Of a stretch of DNA of 64,000 nt, positions 53,630-61,853 are shown one piece after another. The position numbers and the translations under genes are program-made. The stretch is from positions 62,001-126,000 of the forward strand of contig NZ_BQUV01000005.1 in assembly GCF_022835695.1 (NCBI RefSeq), read 5' to 3'. How positions within the stretch are numbered: position 1 is the first letter of the stretch; each line of letters opens with the position of its first letter. Origin of the DNA: Bradyrhizobium sp. Ce-3. GTDB lineage: Bacteria; Pseudomonadota; Alphaproteobacteria; Rhizobiales; Xanthobacteraceae. The notes under the pieces are model-generated. The model was not told the DNA's origin. It ran no database searches and saw only the letters and a list, made by a program, of their open reading frames with translations.

Positions 53630-54689
53630 TGTCGTCGCCGCCCCGAAGCTGGCTCTTGGCCTCCTCGGACAGCAAGACCTGCGCGCCCCGGATGACGATT
53701 TCGGATCCCGACGGGATGTCCCGGACGACGTAGTCGTCATCCGAGACCGGCTGATCCGTGCTGATCGGAAGCCGCCGGAAGCTGTCGGGGCTCACGCGCA
53801 GGTAAACCCAGGATCGGCCCTGCCATCGCACGATCGCGGTATCTTCGATGAACACGCCCTCGTAGGTGTTGCCGGACGGCACATAGACCGTCGTGTTCAT
53901 GCCGGGCAGCAGGCCGCTGTCGCCGGGCGCGGAGAAGAAATAGCTCAGTCCCTGAATGCGGGGGTCGGTGCGCGTTGCCGGGGAGACGTACTGGAGATCG
54001 ATATTCGCATTTCGCGTCGGCGCCTGCGCCAGAGCCGTTCCCGGAGTCCCGGTGACACTGACGCCGGGCGGCAGCGTTACCTGAACCAGAAACTGATCGC
54101 GCTCGATCAGCCTGACAACGGCGGGCGAGCGCTCGACGATTCCGCGGCCGATCACCGGCCCCCATTCCTGCTGCGCTGTCGCAGCGAGCGTCCGGAGCTG
54201 CGATTCCGCCGCGGCAAGCGCCGCCTTGTCGGTTCGCAACGTTCCCTCGGCGGTTTCGGCTTCCTTTCTCGGCAGCGCGGCGGAGTCGACGAGATTCTTG
54301 GTCCGGTCGAATGCGCTCTTCGCGACTTCGAGCTTGGCCTGCGCGGTCTGAAGTTGCGCCTGCGCATTGGCGTAGCTGTTGGTGAGCTCCGTGATGCGGG
54401 AGATGTCGAGCACTGCACCGTAGGCGCGGAATTGCTCAGGATGCGGGGCGGCTTGCACAACCGCGGTTTCGAGCCCGACCTGTCCCTGCTGGCCGGGCGT
54501 CAGCTTGACCGGCGCCTGGTCGCTGTTTGCGGTGCGGGAAGGCTCGGTGCGGCTCGAATCCGATTTGTCTGACTGCGGCTCCGCGGAGGCACGGCGAACC
54601 TGACCCGTGAGAGGCCAAGCGCCTGCTGCGAGCGCCAGCAAGCACACAGCGACCGCGACGCCGCGCCGGGAGGTTTCCGTAAGAGCCAT
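53622..54689 (-). CDS. RND efflux membrane fusion (adaptor) protein
   Basis: The 355-residue HlyD/CusB-type adaptor has an N-terminal signal or anchor (VAVAVCLLALAAGAWPLTG). It has a hairpin of coiled-coil helices (TNSYANAQAQLQTAQAKLEV and the ETAEGTLRTDKAALAAAESQ stretch) and beta-barrel regions with LLPGMNTTVYVPSGNTYEGV and EDTAIVRWQGRSWVYLRV. It bridges the RND pump to an outer-membrane channel. ATG 54689 is chosen because it precedes the hydrophobic segment; the frame extends upstream without family character. It is followed by the RND gene with an 8-base overlap. Confidence 0.88.
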   Translation of the reverse strand: MALTETSRRGVAVAVCLLALAAGAWPLTGQVRRASAEPQSDKSDSSRTEPSRTANSDQAPVKLTPGQQGQVGLETAVVQAAPHPEQFRAYGAVLDISRITELTNSYANAQAQLQTAQAKLEVAKSAFDRTKNLVDSAALPRKEAETAEGTLRTDKAALAAAESQLRTLAATAQQEWGPVIGRGIVERSPAVVRLIERDQFLVQVTLPPGVSVTGTPGTALAQAPTRNANIDLQYVSPATRTDPRIQGLSYFFSAPGDSGLLPGMNTTVYVPSGNTYEGVFIEDTAIVRWQGRSWVYLRVSPDSFRRLPISTDQPVSDDDYVVRDIPSGSEIVIRGAQVLLSEEAKSQLRGGDDND

Positions 54690-54900
54690 CAGCCTGTTAG
54701 CAGTTGTAGGGAACCAGCTTATTGGCGAAATGAACTGGCGGCAAGGCGCCGGTTTCACGGCTGCCGGCTCGGACAATTTCGGCGTTCTTGCGGGGCCGTG
54801 ACCGCCGGGTTCCGCTTGATCTCGCACGGAGTTGAAACTTCCGGCTGCTGCGGGCGTAGCGCTTATGTTATCTTTTGACGACGCCCGCGAGGTTTCAGGC

Positions 54901-55137
54901 ATGAACCCGATTGATCTGATTGTCACTGTATGTGCCGTGCTGTCGCCCGCCACCTGCGAGGAGCAGCATCTGGTGTTCAACTGGAGCGGCTCCCTGCAGC
55001 AATGCGCCATGGCCGCGCCGCCTTACATCGCGCAGTGGGTCGGCGACCATCCGAAATGGACTGCGGTGCGATGGCGCTGCGAATATCCGCACACCAACGA
55101 TCGCGCGAGCACGGGCGGCGAACCGCCGGCCGGCTAG
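54901..55137 (+). CDS. Small hypothetical protein, 78 residues
   Basis: Not assigned to a family. The product starts MNPIDLIVTVCAVLSPATCE and contains QHLVFNWSGSLQQCAMAAPP, IAQWVGDHPKWTAVRWRCEY. Four cysteines and a hydrophobic start suggest a small exported protein with disulfides, though the signal is short. From memory, similar proteins are frequent in Bradyrhizobium genomes. It converges on the next minus-strand gene with only 3 bases between stops. Confidence 0.65.
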   Translation: MNPIDLIVTVCAVLSPATCEEQHLVFNWSGSLQQCAMAAPPYIAQWVGDHPKWTAVRWRCEYPHTNDRASTGGEPPAG

Positions 55138-55140
55138 CCC

Positions 55141-55494
55141 TTATTTGTTGCAGTCCTTGAGGTCCTTGTCGGAGACCGAAAACACCGCGTCTGCCTTGAT
55201 CTCGATGTCGCGGGCGACGCACTGCTTGCCGCCGCTGTAGCCGACCTTGGCATCGTAGCGGCCAGGCTCGACGCCGGTGATGCGCAGGCGCTCGTCGTGG
55301 TCGACTTCCTTGTCCTTGTCGTTCAGCGTCTGGTTCGGACCCCACTCGTTCTTGCCCGCTGGCGACAGCTCGAAGCTCGAGATCGTCGCGCTGGTCAGAT
55401 TCCACAGCCTGACGCCCTTGCCCTTGCTTTGGGCGAGCACGCTCGCCGGCAACACCAGCAACACAACACCAACAGCAATCGACGCACGCGACAT
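55141..55494 (-). CDS. Secreted hypothetical protein, 117 residues
   Basis: The protein has a signal peptide (MSRASIAVGVVLLVLPASVL, cleaved after AQ) and a mature domain with KGVRLWNLTSATISSFELSP and DHDERLRITGVEPGRYDAKV. It resembles small Ig-like or Tat-pathway-independent periplasmic proteins with KQCVARDIEIKADAVFSVS. No function was recognised. ATG 55494 follows GGGAGAGG. It is downstream of the ABC operon, 41 bases after the ATPase stop, and may be its last gene. Confidence 0.65.
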   Translation of the reverse strand: MSRASIAVGVVLLVLPASVLAQSKGKGVRLWNLTSATISSFELSPAGKNEWGPNQTLNDKDKEVDHDERLRITGVEPGRYDAKVGYSGGKQCVARDIEIKADAVFSVSDKDLKDCNK

Positions 55495-55534
55495 CCGACC
55501 TCTCCCTACCGCTTCGTCCAAGGATGACGGCGTC

Positions 55535-56245
55535 TCACATATTTGCAAGGTCCAACTGTGAGAGCTGCCGCTTGATTTCGCCGATCTCTGGCTCGCGGCG
55601 CGCGGAGCGCGGTGCAGCGATGGTTTCGACGTGAAGGATTCGGGCTGGCCGTGGCGACAGGAAGAACAGGCGGTCGCCGAGGCGGACGGCGTCGTCGAGA
55701 TCGTGGGTGACGAGCAACGTCATCATCTTCCGGCTGGCCACCAGCGTCGCGATCTGGTCGCGCAGCCGCCCCGCGAGCGCATTGTCGAGCGATGCCAGTG
55801 GCTCGTCGAGGATCAGGAAATCGGGCGAGATGGCGAAGGCGCGGGCGAGCGCGACGCGGCGGGCGAGGCCGAGCGACAGCTCGCCGGGAAAGTGGTTGCT
55901 GTGTGCGCTCAGTTCGAGCACCTCGAACAACGCGGACAGCGTGCCGGCGTCGACATCGGGTGCGGCCAGCCGCACGTTCTCCTCGACGGTGCGCCAGGGC
56001 AACAGCCGCGGCTCCTGGAATACCATGCCGAGGCGCATGCCGGGCGAGCGCGTGACGTGGCCCTGGTAGTTGGCGTCGAGCCCGGCGAGAATCCGCAGCA
56101 GGGTGCTCTTGCCGCAGCCCGACGGCCCGAACAGCACGCCGACCTCGCCGGCGTTCAAGGTGAAGGTGATGTTGTCGAGCACGTCATGCCGCTTGCCGGC
56201 CGCGCTCGCAAAACTCTTGCCTGAAATATTGACCTCAAGCTGCAC
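55535..56245 (-). CDS. ABC transporter ATPase (SsuB/TauB-like)
   Basis: The 236-residue ATPase has Walker A GPSGCGKST, Q-loop VFQEPRLLPW, signature LSLGLARRVALARA, Walker B FLILDEPLASLD and H-loop LLVTHDLDDAVRLGDR. Close relatives power sulfonate, taurine and nitrate importers. It overlaps the permease gene by 11 bases and is the third gene of the SBP-permease-ATPase operon. It lies inside the PQQ/lanthanide region, but the substrate is not shown by sequence. Confidence 0.9.
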   Translation of the reverse strand: MQLEVNISGKSFASAAGKRHDVLDNITFTLNAGEVGVLFGPSGCGKSTLLRILAGLDANYQGHVTRSPGMRLGMVFQEPRLLPWRTVEENVRLAAPDVDAGTLSALFEVLELSAHSNHFPGELSLGLARRVALARAFAISPDFLILDEPLASLDNALAGRLRDQIATLVASRKMMTLLVTHDLDDAVRLGDRLFFLSPRPARILHVETIAAPRSARREPEIGEIKRQLSQLDLANM

Positions 56246-56972
56246 GGAGCCGCCACCGCGTTAGCCTGGTTTCAAACGGCTGCACCAGCGCCGTCTCGAT
56301 GACGAGCACGACGCCGGCAAAGCTCAGCGAGTAGGCGAGCAGCAAGGGGATGTCGAACAGCTGGAAGGCGACGCCGATCTCGAAGCCGACGCCGTTCGGC
56401 CGTCCCAGATATTCGGCGACCAGCACGATCTTCCAGACCAGCGAGAGCCCGGAGCGCGCCGCGGCCGCAATGTAGGGCGCAAGCTGCGGCAGGATGACAT
56501 GCCGGAAGGCGCGGCCGCGCGGAATGGCGAACGCGGTGGCCATCTCGTCGAGCGCGGGGTCGAGCGCGCGGGCGCCCTCGCGCAGGGTGACGACGGCGGT
56601 CGGCAGCTTGTTGATGGCGATCGCCGCGATCGCGGCGACCTCGGTCAGCCCGGCCCAGATATAGGCCAGCACGATGACGACGAGCGCGGGCAGGTTGAGC
56701 AGCAGGATCAGCCAGGGATCGCCAAGGCGATTGGCGAGCGAGACGCGGCCCATCAGATAGCCGATCGCCGAGCCCAGCGCCATGGCAAGCGTGAAGGCCA
56801 GCGCGACGCGGGCCAGCGTCGCGCCGAGATTGACGAACAATGCCCCCGATCGCGCCTCGGCGGTGAGCACCGACAGCACCGCCGGCGGTGCCGGCAGCTT
56901 CGCATCGCCGATCACGAGCGAGGCGATCCACCAGGTCGCGATGAACAGTGCGAAGGACAGGAGGCGCAGCAA
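56235..56972 (-). CDS. ABC transporter permease (SsuC/TauC-like)
   Basis: This permease has 245 residues with six membrane segments and the EAA loop motif (IPRGRAFRHVILPQLAPYIA). A TTG at 56972 is taken as start because it is preceded by GGGAGA at 7 bases and gives the expected short N-terminus (MLRLLSFALFIATWW). The longer upstream frame is arginine-rich antisense sequence. The start lies 3 bases after the stop of the binding-protein gene. It works with the ATPase and binding protein as one importer. Confidence 0.88.
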   Translation of the reverse strand: MLRLLSFALFIATWWIASLVIGDAKLPAPPAVLSVLTAEARSGALFVNLGATLARVALAFTLAMALGSAIGYLMGRVSLANRLGDPWLILLLNLPALVVIVLAYIWAGLTEVAAIAAIAINKLPTAVVTLREGARALDPALDEMATAFAIPRGRAFRHVILPQLAPYIAAAARSGLSLVWKIVLVAEYLGRPNGVGFEIGVAFQLFDIPLLLAYSLSFAGVVLVIETALVQPFETRLTRWRLRAA

Positions 56973-56974
56973 CG

Positions 56975-57955
56975 CTAGTCTCCCGGGATCGCTTGATAGA
57001 ACGTGCCGGGATCGAGCTCGGTCGCGGTGCCGACCAGATCGCGTCCGCCGAGCTGCGCCAGCACCCGGTAGAGCACGCGCGCATCCGCTTCTTCGTCGGC
57101 GATCGGACGGCGCGGAATGCCTTCGCGATAGCGATCGCGATAGGCCTGCAGCGTCGCCGGATCCTGCGCACCGGTCAGCGGCGCGATCGTGTCCCATTCA
57201 GCATCCGAGGTTGCCAGAATCTCCTTCGCAGCGCGTGTCACGGCGATGAAGCGGGCTACCAGGTCCTTGTTGGCATTGGCCCAGGCTTCGTCGAACACGT
57301 AGCCGATCATCGCGATGCGGCCCTTGCTGCCGAGCTTTTGCAGGACGTCCTCCATGCCGGCGAGACGGCGGAAGCCCTTGGCTTCAAGCGCGGCGCAGAA
57401 ATTCCAGTAGTTGAGCGTCGCATCCATCTCGCCGCCGAGCGTCTTGGCGGCGAGCAGCGGCGGCGCGCCATAGACGATGGTCGCCTGCGACTTCAGATCG
57501 ACGCCGTCCTGCTTCAATGCGGCCTGCAGCAGCAGCCAGTTCTTGTCGATCGCGCCGCCGGCAACCGCAAGCTTGCGGCCCTTGAGGTCGGCGAGCGTCT
57601 TGAGCGGCGAGGCGGCCGGCACCATCACGGCGCCCAGCGCGCTCGAATAGGGATAGAATTGCAGCTTGGCGCCGAGCGAGCGCTCGCGCGACACCCAGGG
57701 CCAGTCGGACACCATCACGTCGGCGCTGCCGGATCGCAGCGCGATCTTGCCGGCCTCGGGGCTGGCAAGCTCGACGACGTCGATCGACAGATTGGCCTTC
57801 TTGTCGAGACCATGGGAGCGAATGACGGCCAGTTCCCAGGCCAGCGTTCCGGTCTTCTGCGCTGCAACGCGGACGGTCTCCGCATTGCACGAGGTGCCGA
57901 ACTGCATGACCGCCAGAACTGCCGCAGCCAACACCGTGCGTACAGAGATGATCAT
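56975..57955 (-). CDS. ABC transporter substrate-binding protein (SsuA/NrtA-like)
   Basis: The 326-residue periplasmic receptor has a signal peptide (MIISVRTVLAAAVLAVMQFG, then TSCNAE). It shows the SsuA/TauA pattern: ETVRVAAQKTGTLAWELAVI, ADVMVSDWPWVSRERSLGA and KTLADLKGRKLAVAGGAIDK. It also has GEMDATLNYWNFCAALEAKG. GTG 57970 could extend it by five residues. It is the first gene of a three-gene importer operon, divergent from the 118-residue Cys protein of the PQQ cluster. The ligand is unknown; co-location raises the idea of a metal chelate or quinone-related compound. Confidence 0.87.
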   Translation of the reverse strand: MIISVRTVLAAAVLAVMQFGTSCNAETVRVAAQKTGTLAWELAVIRSHGLDKKANLSIDVVELASPEAGKIALRSGSADVMVSDWPWVSRERSLGAKLQFYPYSSALGAVMVPAASPLKTLADLKGRKLAVAGGAIDKNWLLLQAALKQDGVDLKSQATIVYGAPPLLAAKTLGGEMDATLNYWNFCAALEAKGFRRLAGMEDVLQKLGSKGRIAMIGYVFDEAWANANKDLVARFIAVTRAAKEILATSDAEWDTIAPLTGAQDPATLQAYRDRYREGIPRRPIADEEADARVLYRVLAQLGGRDLVGTATELDPGTFYQAIPGD

Positions 57956-58041
57956 CGTTTCTTGAGCCACTTCCCCGAATGTTTTCTTTTCTGATCAACA
58001 TCCATAGCATAGCTTGCGGGAAGAGAAGAGGAAGCAGGACC

Positions 58042-58398
58042 ATGGCAGGAGCTGGCATGCTACGACCGATTGTCGCCGTCCTGGTGCTCGCCGGGACCGC
58101 CATCGGCGTGCGGGCCCAGGAGATCAACGATTATCCGACCTCGGCGCGGGCCGAATACGTATTCGGCTGCATGAAAGCCAATGGCGAATCCCGGCAGTCG
58201 ATCGAACAATGTTCCTGCTCGATCGACGTGGTTGCCTCGATCATCCCCTATGACCGCTACGTTACCGCCGAGACCGTGCTGAGCATGGCGCAGGTCCGCG
58301 GCAATCTGGGCGGCCAGTTCCGCTCGTCGGAGCAGGCCGCCAACGCGCTGAACGACCTCAGGCGGGCGCAGGCCGAGGCCGAAGTCAGGTGCTTCTGA
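58042..58398 (+). CDS. Small secreted Cys-containing protein of the PQQ cluster
   Basis: The protein has about 118 residues with a signal peptide (MLRPIVAVLVLAGTAIGVRA at 58057 onwards) and mature sequence INDYPTSARAEYVFGCMKAN, SIEQCSCSIDVVASIIPYDR. It has a C...CxC...C pattern (GCMKANG, QCSCS, VRCF) that could form disulfides or bind metal. Start may be ATG 58042 (AGGACC before it) or ATG 58057 (AGGAG before it). From memory, similar proteins appear among PQQ-dependent alcohol catabolism genes. Function is unknown. Confidence 0.7.
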   Translation: MAGAGMLRPIVAVLVLAGTAIGVRAQEINDYPTSARAEYVFGCMKANGESRQSIEQCSCSIDVVASIIPYDRYVTAETVLSMAQVRGNLGGQFRSSEQAANALNDLRRAQAEAEVRCF

Positions 58399-58434
58399 AG
58401 TCAGATGCTTCTTGCGTTTCCTGGTGAGAACGCG

Positions 58435-59259
58435 TCAGGTCCCGGGATTCTCGACCTTCCATTCGTGCTCGAAGATATGCCCTTCGGTGTCCTTGGCTTC
58501 GGCACGGAAGAGCTTGGCGCCATTCGAGACGTAGGTGAAGCGGATATTGGGGTCCTCGGAAATCGAGATTCCGCCCTCCATCGCCAGCACCGGGCTGTCG
58601 TCTTGCCAGATGTGCAGCTCGTTGACGAAGAAGGCCGGGATGTAGAGCTGCGTGACCTGATCCATCTGCAGGCCTGAATTGTTCGGATGCCCGATCATGA
58701 TCTGGGCCTCTCGCGTGCTGGTCGCGGGGCCCTGTTCGGACTTTGTGAATTGCCGGTAGCGCATCTGGCCGAGGTGGTTTTTCGCTTCCTCGAGGTTCTT
58801 GCCGGCCGGTGCCGAGCAGCCGCCGGATGCCTTGACATAGACCTTGCTGACATAGAGCTTGCCGTCGCTGAGCTCCGCGACGGCATGCACATTGGTGTAG
58901 TTGTTGACGCGGACGCGGGTCGAAATCTCGGTGACGTTGGCGTTCGGCCCCAACGTGAATTTCGCGGCCATCGGCGCCGGATTCTCGTCGATCACAAGCG
59001 TGATCGCGACGACGCGGCGGCTGTCGCTCGGCTGCAGCCTGGTGCGTAGCGTCACCGGAACGATCGCGGCGTCTTCCGCGCGCACCGGCATCTCGATGCC
59101 GATGACGTCGTTGCCGTCATTCATCGGACGGTTGCTGAAGATGTCCTGGACCAGGCCCGGCCAGGGATCATAGCTCTCCGCCGCGGGCGCAGCTGGTGTG
59201 CCCAGCGCGATCGCGAGGACGCTGGCGATGCAGAGCAGGCGGGCGCGATGTCCGGTCAT
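58435..59259 (-). CDS. Quinoprotein dehydrogenase-associated SoxYZ-like carrier protein
   Basis: The 274-residue periplasmic protein combines a SoxY-like N-terminal half and a SoxZ-like C-terminal half. The signal peptide ends near TPAAPAAES. The SoxY-type carrier cysteine is C148 in KASGGCSAPAG, which replaces the GGCGG end of free SoxY. The second half (REAQIMIGHPNNSGLQMDQV, YIPAFFVNELHIWQDDSPV) matches SoxZ. Such fusions occur with PQQ alcohol dehydrogenases, where they may carry a sulfur or thiol group between partners. It is 43 bases downstream of the metallohydrolase gene on the same strand. Confidence 0.88.
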   Translation of the reverse strand: MTGHRARLLCIASVLAIALGTPAAPAAESYDPWPGLVQDIFSNRPMNDGNDVIGIEMPVRAEDAAIVPVTLRTRLQPSDSRRVVAITLVIDENPAPMAAKFTLGPNANVTEISTRVRVNNYTNVHAVAELSDGKLYVSKVYVKASGGCSAPAGKNLEEAKNHLGQMRYRQFTKSEQGPATSTREAQIMIGHPNNSGLQMDQVTQLYIPAFFVNELHIWQDDSPVLAMEGGISISEDPNIRFTYVSNGAKLFRAEAKDTEGHIFEHEWKVENPGT

Positions 59260-59302
59260 GTTCGCGAAATCCTATGCAGCCCCGTCATTATAGGACCAAC
59301 TG

Positions 59303-60229
59303 CTACTCCCATTCAATTTCCGAGAATGCTGCAGTTGCGTTGCGGGCGTTGTAGTCGTCGAACAATTGCCAGTGCGGCCGCTCGCCGACCGCGGCGCGCT
59401 CCGCCGCAGCCGTGATCGGCTCGCCGCTTGCGACCAGCGCGCGCACATCCGCGGCCAGCGTCTCAAGGTAACGCCGCTCGTCGGCGAGCGCCGCAGGCCA
59501 CGCACTCACGGGTCCGTGACCGGGAACCACGCGCGCGGCGGGAATAGCCGCGAGGCCGTCGAGCGCGCGCAGCCAACCCTTGAGGCTGCCGTCGACCACG
59601 GGGATATGCTCGAGGAACACCAGATCGCCTGCGAACAGGGTCCCGGTGTGTTCATCGAAGACGGTGAGATCGTTGTCGCTGTGGGCGGGCGGCCACGCCT
59701 TCAGCGTAAGGGTCCGTCCGCCGAGGTCGAGCTTCAGCGTGTCATCGACCAGCACGGTCGGCGGGATGATCTTGACCTCGTCGATCAACGCGTCGCCCAT
59801 GGTCCGGCGAAATCCGTCGAGGTAGAATTGTCCGCGTGCCGCCAGCGCACGGGGCAGCATCCTGTGACCGACGAAACCGGTCCCGTCGCCGACGAACGCC
59901 GCGTTGCCGAAGCTGTGGTCCGGGTGCGCGTGGGTGTTGATCACGTAGCGGATCGGCTTGTCGCTATGGCTGCGCACCGCCGCGAGCAATTGCCGCCCTT
60001 CGCTGACGCTGCCGCCGGTATCGACGACGGCGACGGCGCTGTCGCCGACCACGAATCCGACATTGGCGATGGCGCCTTCGTTGTCGCGCGTCATCAAGGA
60101 AGTGACCCCGCTGTGAACGAAGATTCCGGGAGCGACTTCGCTCACAGGCAATTCCGCCTCTTGCCCCCGCGCTATGGTCGGCGCCCAAAGCACCAGGAGC
60201 AGCGCAAGCACCGATCCGCCATGAACCAT
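59303..60229 (-). CDS. Quinoprotein relay system zinc metallohydrolase
   Basis: The 308-residue metallo-beta-lactamase-fold protein has a signal peptide ([20 protein letters not shown], then RGQ). Zinc motif [16 protein letters not shown] carries His-x-His-x-Asp-His. Further ligands lie in [18 protein letters not shown] (Asp) and [10 protein letters not shown] (His). It is related to SoxH and belongs to the PQQ-associated relay group, encoded next to the SoxYZ-like carrier. It probably acts on a thioester or thiol adduct on that carrier (inference from the family). ATG 60229 follows GAGGCGGAAAG. It is divergent from the MoxJ-type gene. Confidence 0.9.
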   Translation of the reverse strand: MVHGGSVLALLLVLWAPTIARGQEAELPVSEVAPGIFVHSGVTSLMTRDNEGAIANVGFVVGDSAVAVVDTGGSVSEGRQLLAAVRSHSDKPIRYVINTHAHPDHSFGNAAFVGDGTGFVGHRMLPRALAARGQFYLDGFRRTMGDALIDEVKIIPPTVLVDDTLKLDLGGRTLTLKAWPPAHSDNDLTVFDEHTGTLFAGDLVFLEHIPVVDGSLKGWLRALDGLAAIPAARVVPGHGPVSAWPAALADERRYLETLAADVRALVASGEPITAAAERAAVGERPHWQLFDDYNARNATAAFSEIEWE

Positions 60230-60396
60230 CTTTCCGCCTCAGTTTCCCAGGGACGCGCGATCGATGTCGTCGTGCTCCAGTGTGCGCTGCAACAAGCAAC
60301 GCGGCACAATCACGATGATTATTCCTGTTGCACGTCATGGTGCGCCGGGCAATTGGTGGATCGCGGCGATCGATCCGATCACGAGGAGACGACGTA
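60230..60396. promoter_or_regulatory. Divergent promoter region within the PQQ accessory cluster
   Basis: These 167 bases lie between the zinc metallohydrolase gene on minus and the MoxJ-type gene on plus. No operator was recognised with confidence. A shared promoter region for the accessory proteins is likely. Confidence 0.4.
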
Positions 60397-61278
60397 ATGA
60401 GAATTGTCGGATGCCGTCCTGTTCTGCTCGCGCTTTTGGGCCTGGTTGGCAGTCTCGCCGGCGGCGGCATCGCGCGCGCCCAGGTCAGTGATCAGGGCGA
60501 ACTCTCGATCGAGCTCGTCGACGCCAAGGTGCTGCGCATCTGCGCAGATCCGCGCAACCTGCCGTTCTCGAACGAGAAGGGCGAGGGCTTCGAGAACAAG
60601 ATCGGCGAGCTGTTCGCCGAGAAGCTGCAGAAGAAGCTCGACTACATGTTCTTCCCGCAGGCGACGGGCTTCGTGCGGATGACGCTTGCCGCGCATCGCT
60701 GCGACGTGATCATGGGCTTTCCGCAAGGCGATGACCTCGCGCAGGGCACCAATCCCTATTACCGCACGGCCTATGCGTTGGTGACCAAAGCGGGCGGCGA
60801 GCTCGATCAGGTCACGACGCTCGAGGACGAGCGGCTGAAGGGGAAGCATATCGGCATCGTCGCAGGAACGCCGCCCGCCACCAACATGGCCGCCGCCGGC
60901 CTGATGGGCAACGCGAAGCCTTATCCGCTGATGATCGACACCCGCTACGATTCGTCGGCCGGGGCGATGATGGACGACCTTGCCAAGGGCGAGATCGACG
61001 CCGGCGTCCTGTGGGGGCCGATGGCAGGCTTCTATGCCAAGAAGGCGAACCCGCCGCTGCACGTCACGCCGCTGGTCAAGGAGACCACGGGACCGAAGCT
61101 GGTCTATCGCATCGGCATGGGCGTGCGCGGGTCCGACCAGAACTGGAAACGGCAGCTCAATCGCCTGATCCAGGAGAACCAGCCGGCGATCAACAAGATC
61201 CTGCTCGACTACGGTGTTCCGCTGCTCGACGAGAACGACCGCCCGATCGGCCCGGAGACCGCGACCAAGTCGCCATGA
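60397..61278 (+). CDS. Quinoprotein dehydrogenase-associated substrate-binding protein (MoxJ type 2)
   Basis: The 293-residue SBP_bac_3-fold protein has a signal peptide (RPVLLALLGLVGSLAGGGIA, then RAQ). It carries the group signature VLRICADPRNLPFSNEKGEG and FENKIGELFAEKLQKKLDYM. FFPQATGFVRMTLAAHRCDV and DIMGFPQGDD-like (VIMGFPQGDDLAQGTNPYYR) follow. Proteins of this group accompany PQQ alcohol dehydrogenases and are thought to serve as assembly partners rather than transport receptors. ATG 60397 follows GAGGAGACGACG. Its stop overlaps the CXXCW-type gene (ATGA). It is the second MoxJ-like gene of the window, the first being at 45791. Confidence 0.9.
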   Translation: MRIVGCRPVLLALLGLVGSLAGGGIARAQVSDQGELSIELVDAKVLRICADPRNLPFSNEKGEGFENKIGELFAEKLQKKLDYMFFPQATGFVRMTLAAHRCDVIMGFPQGDDLAQGTNPYYRTAYALVTKAGGELDQVTTLEDERLKGKHIGIVAGTPPATNMAAAGLMGNAKPYPLMIDTRYDSSAGAMMDDLAKGEIDAGVLWGPMAGFYAKKANPPLHVTPLVKETTGPKLVYRIGMGVRGSDQNWKRQLNRLIQENQPAINKILLDYGVPLLDENDRPIGPETATKSP

Positions 61279-61829
61279 TCAGGCTCGCGGCCGTGCTGGC
61301 GGTGATGTTGGTCGCCGATTCGGCGGTCCGCGCACAGGATCCGCCCGCAGAGCCGGAAGGCTATCGCACCGAGGATTACCGCGCACCGGTGCCGGTGACG
61401 CTCGCCGGCGCGCGCGTGCTTACGACCACGGAGGCGGAAGCGATCTGGCGCGACAAATCAGCCGCTTTCGTCGACGTGCTGCCGCGCGCGCCGAAGCCGA
61501 ACCTTCCCGCGGGCACGGTTTGGCGCGAGCGGCCGCATCTCAACATTCCCGGCAGCATCTGGCTGCCCGACACCGGCTACGGCAAGCTCGCCGCTTCGAC
61601 CGAGGATTACCTGCGACGCGGCCTGGTCCGCGCATCCGGCGACGACAGGGCAAAACTGCTCGTGATCTACTGCCAGGAGAGCTGCTGGATGTCATGGAAC
61701 GCGGCCAAGCGCGTGCTGTCCTACGGCTACCGCAACGTGGCGTGGTATCCGGAGGGTACCGACGGCTGGGGGCGCGCCAAATTGCCGCTGGCGGAGGCGG
61801 AGCCGGAGCCGCGTCAGGGCGAGCAGTGA
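61275..61829 (+). CDS. PQQ-dependent catabolism-associated CXXCW-motif protein
   Basis: The 184-residue periplasmic protein has a signal peptide (MIRLAAVLAVMLVADSAVRA). It shows rhodanese-like fold features: VLTTTEAEAIWRDKSAAFVD, GSIWLPDTGYGKLAASTEDY, and the cysteine site C133-QES-C137-W138 in VIYCQESCWMSWNAAKRVLS. The two cysteines with following Trp give the family its name, although three residues separate them here. A thiol relay with the SoxYZ-like carrier is plausible. It starts at ATG 61275 inside the end of the MoxJ-type gene. Confidence 0.9.
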   Translation: MIRLAAVLAVMLVADSAVRAQDPPAEPEGYRTEDYRAPVPVTLAGARVLTTTEAEAIWRDKSAAFVDVLPRAPKPNLPAGTVWRERPHLNIPGSIWLPDTGYGKLAASTEDYLRRGLVRASGDDRAKLLVIYCQESCWMSWNAAKRVLSYGYRNVAWYPEGTDGWGRAKLPLAEAEPEPRQGEQ

Positions 61830-61853
61830 GCCCGTCCTCACGCGTCGCACCAG

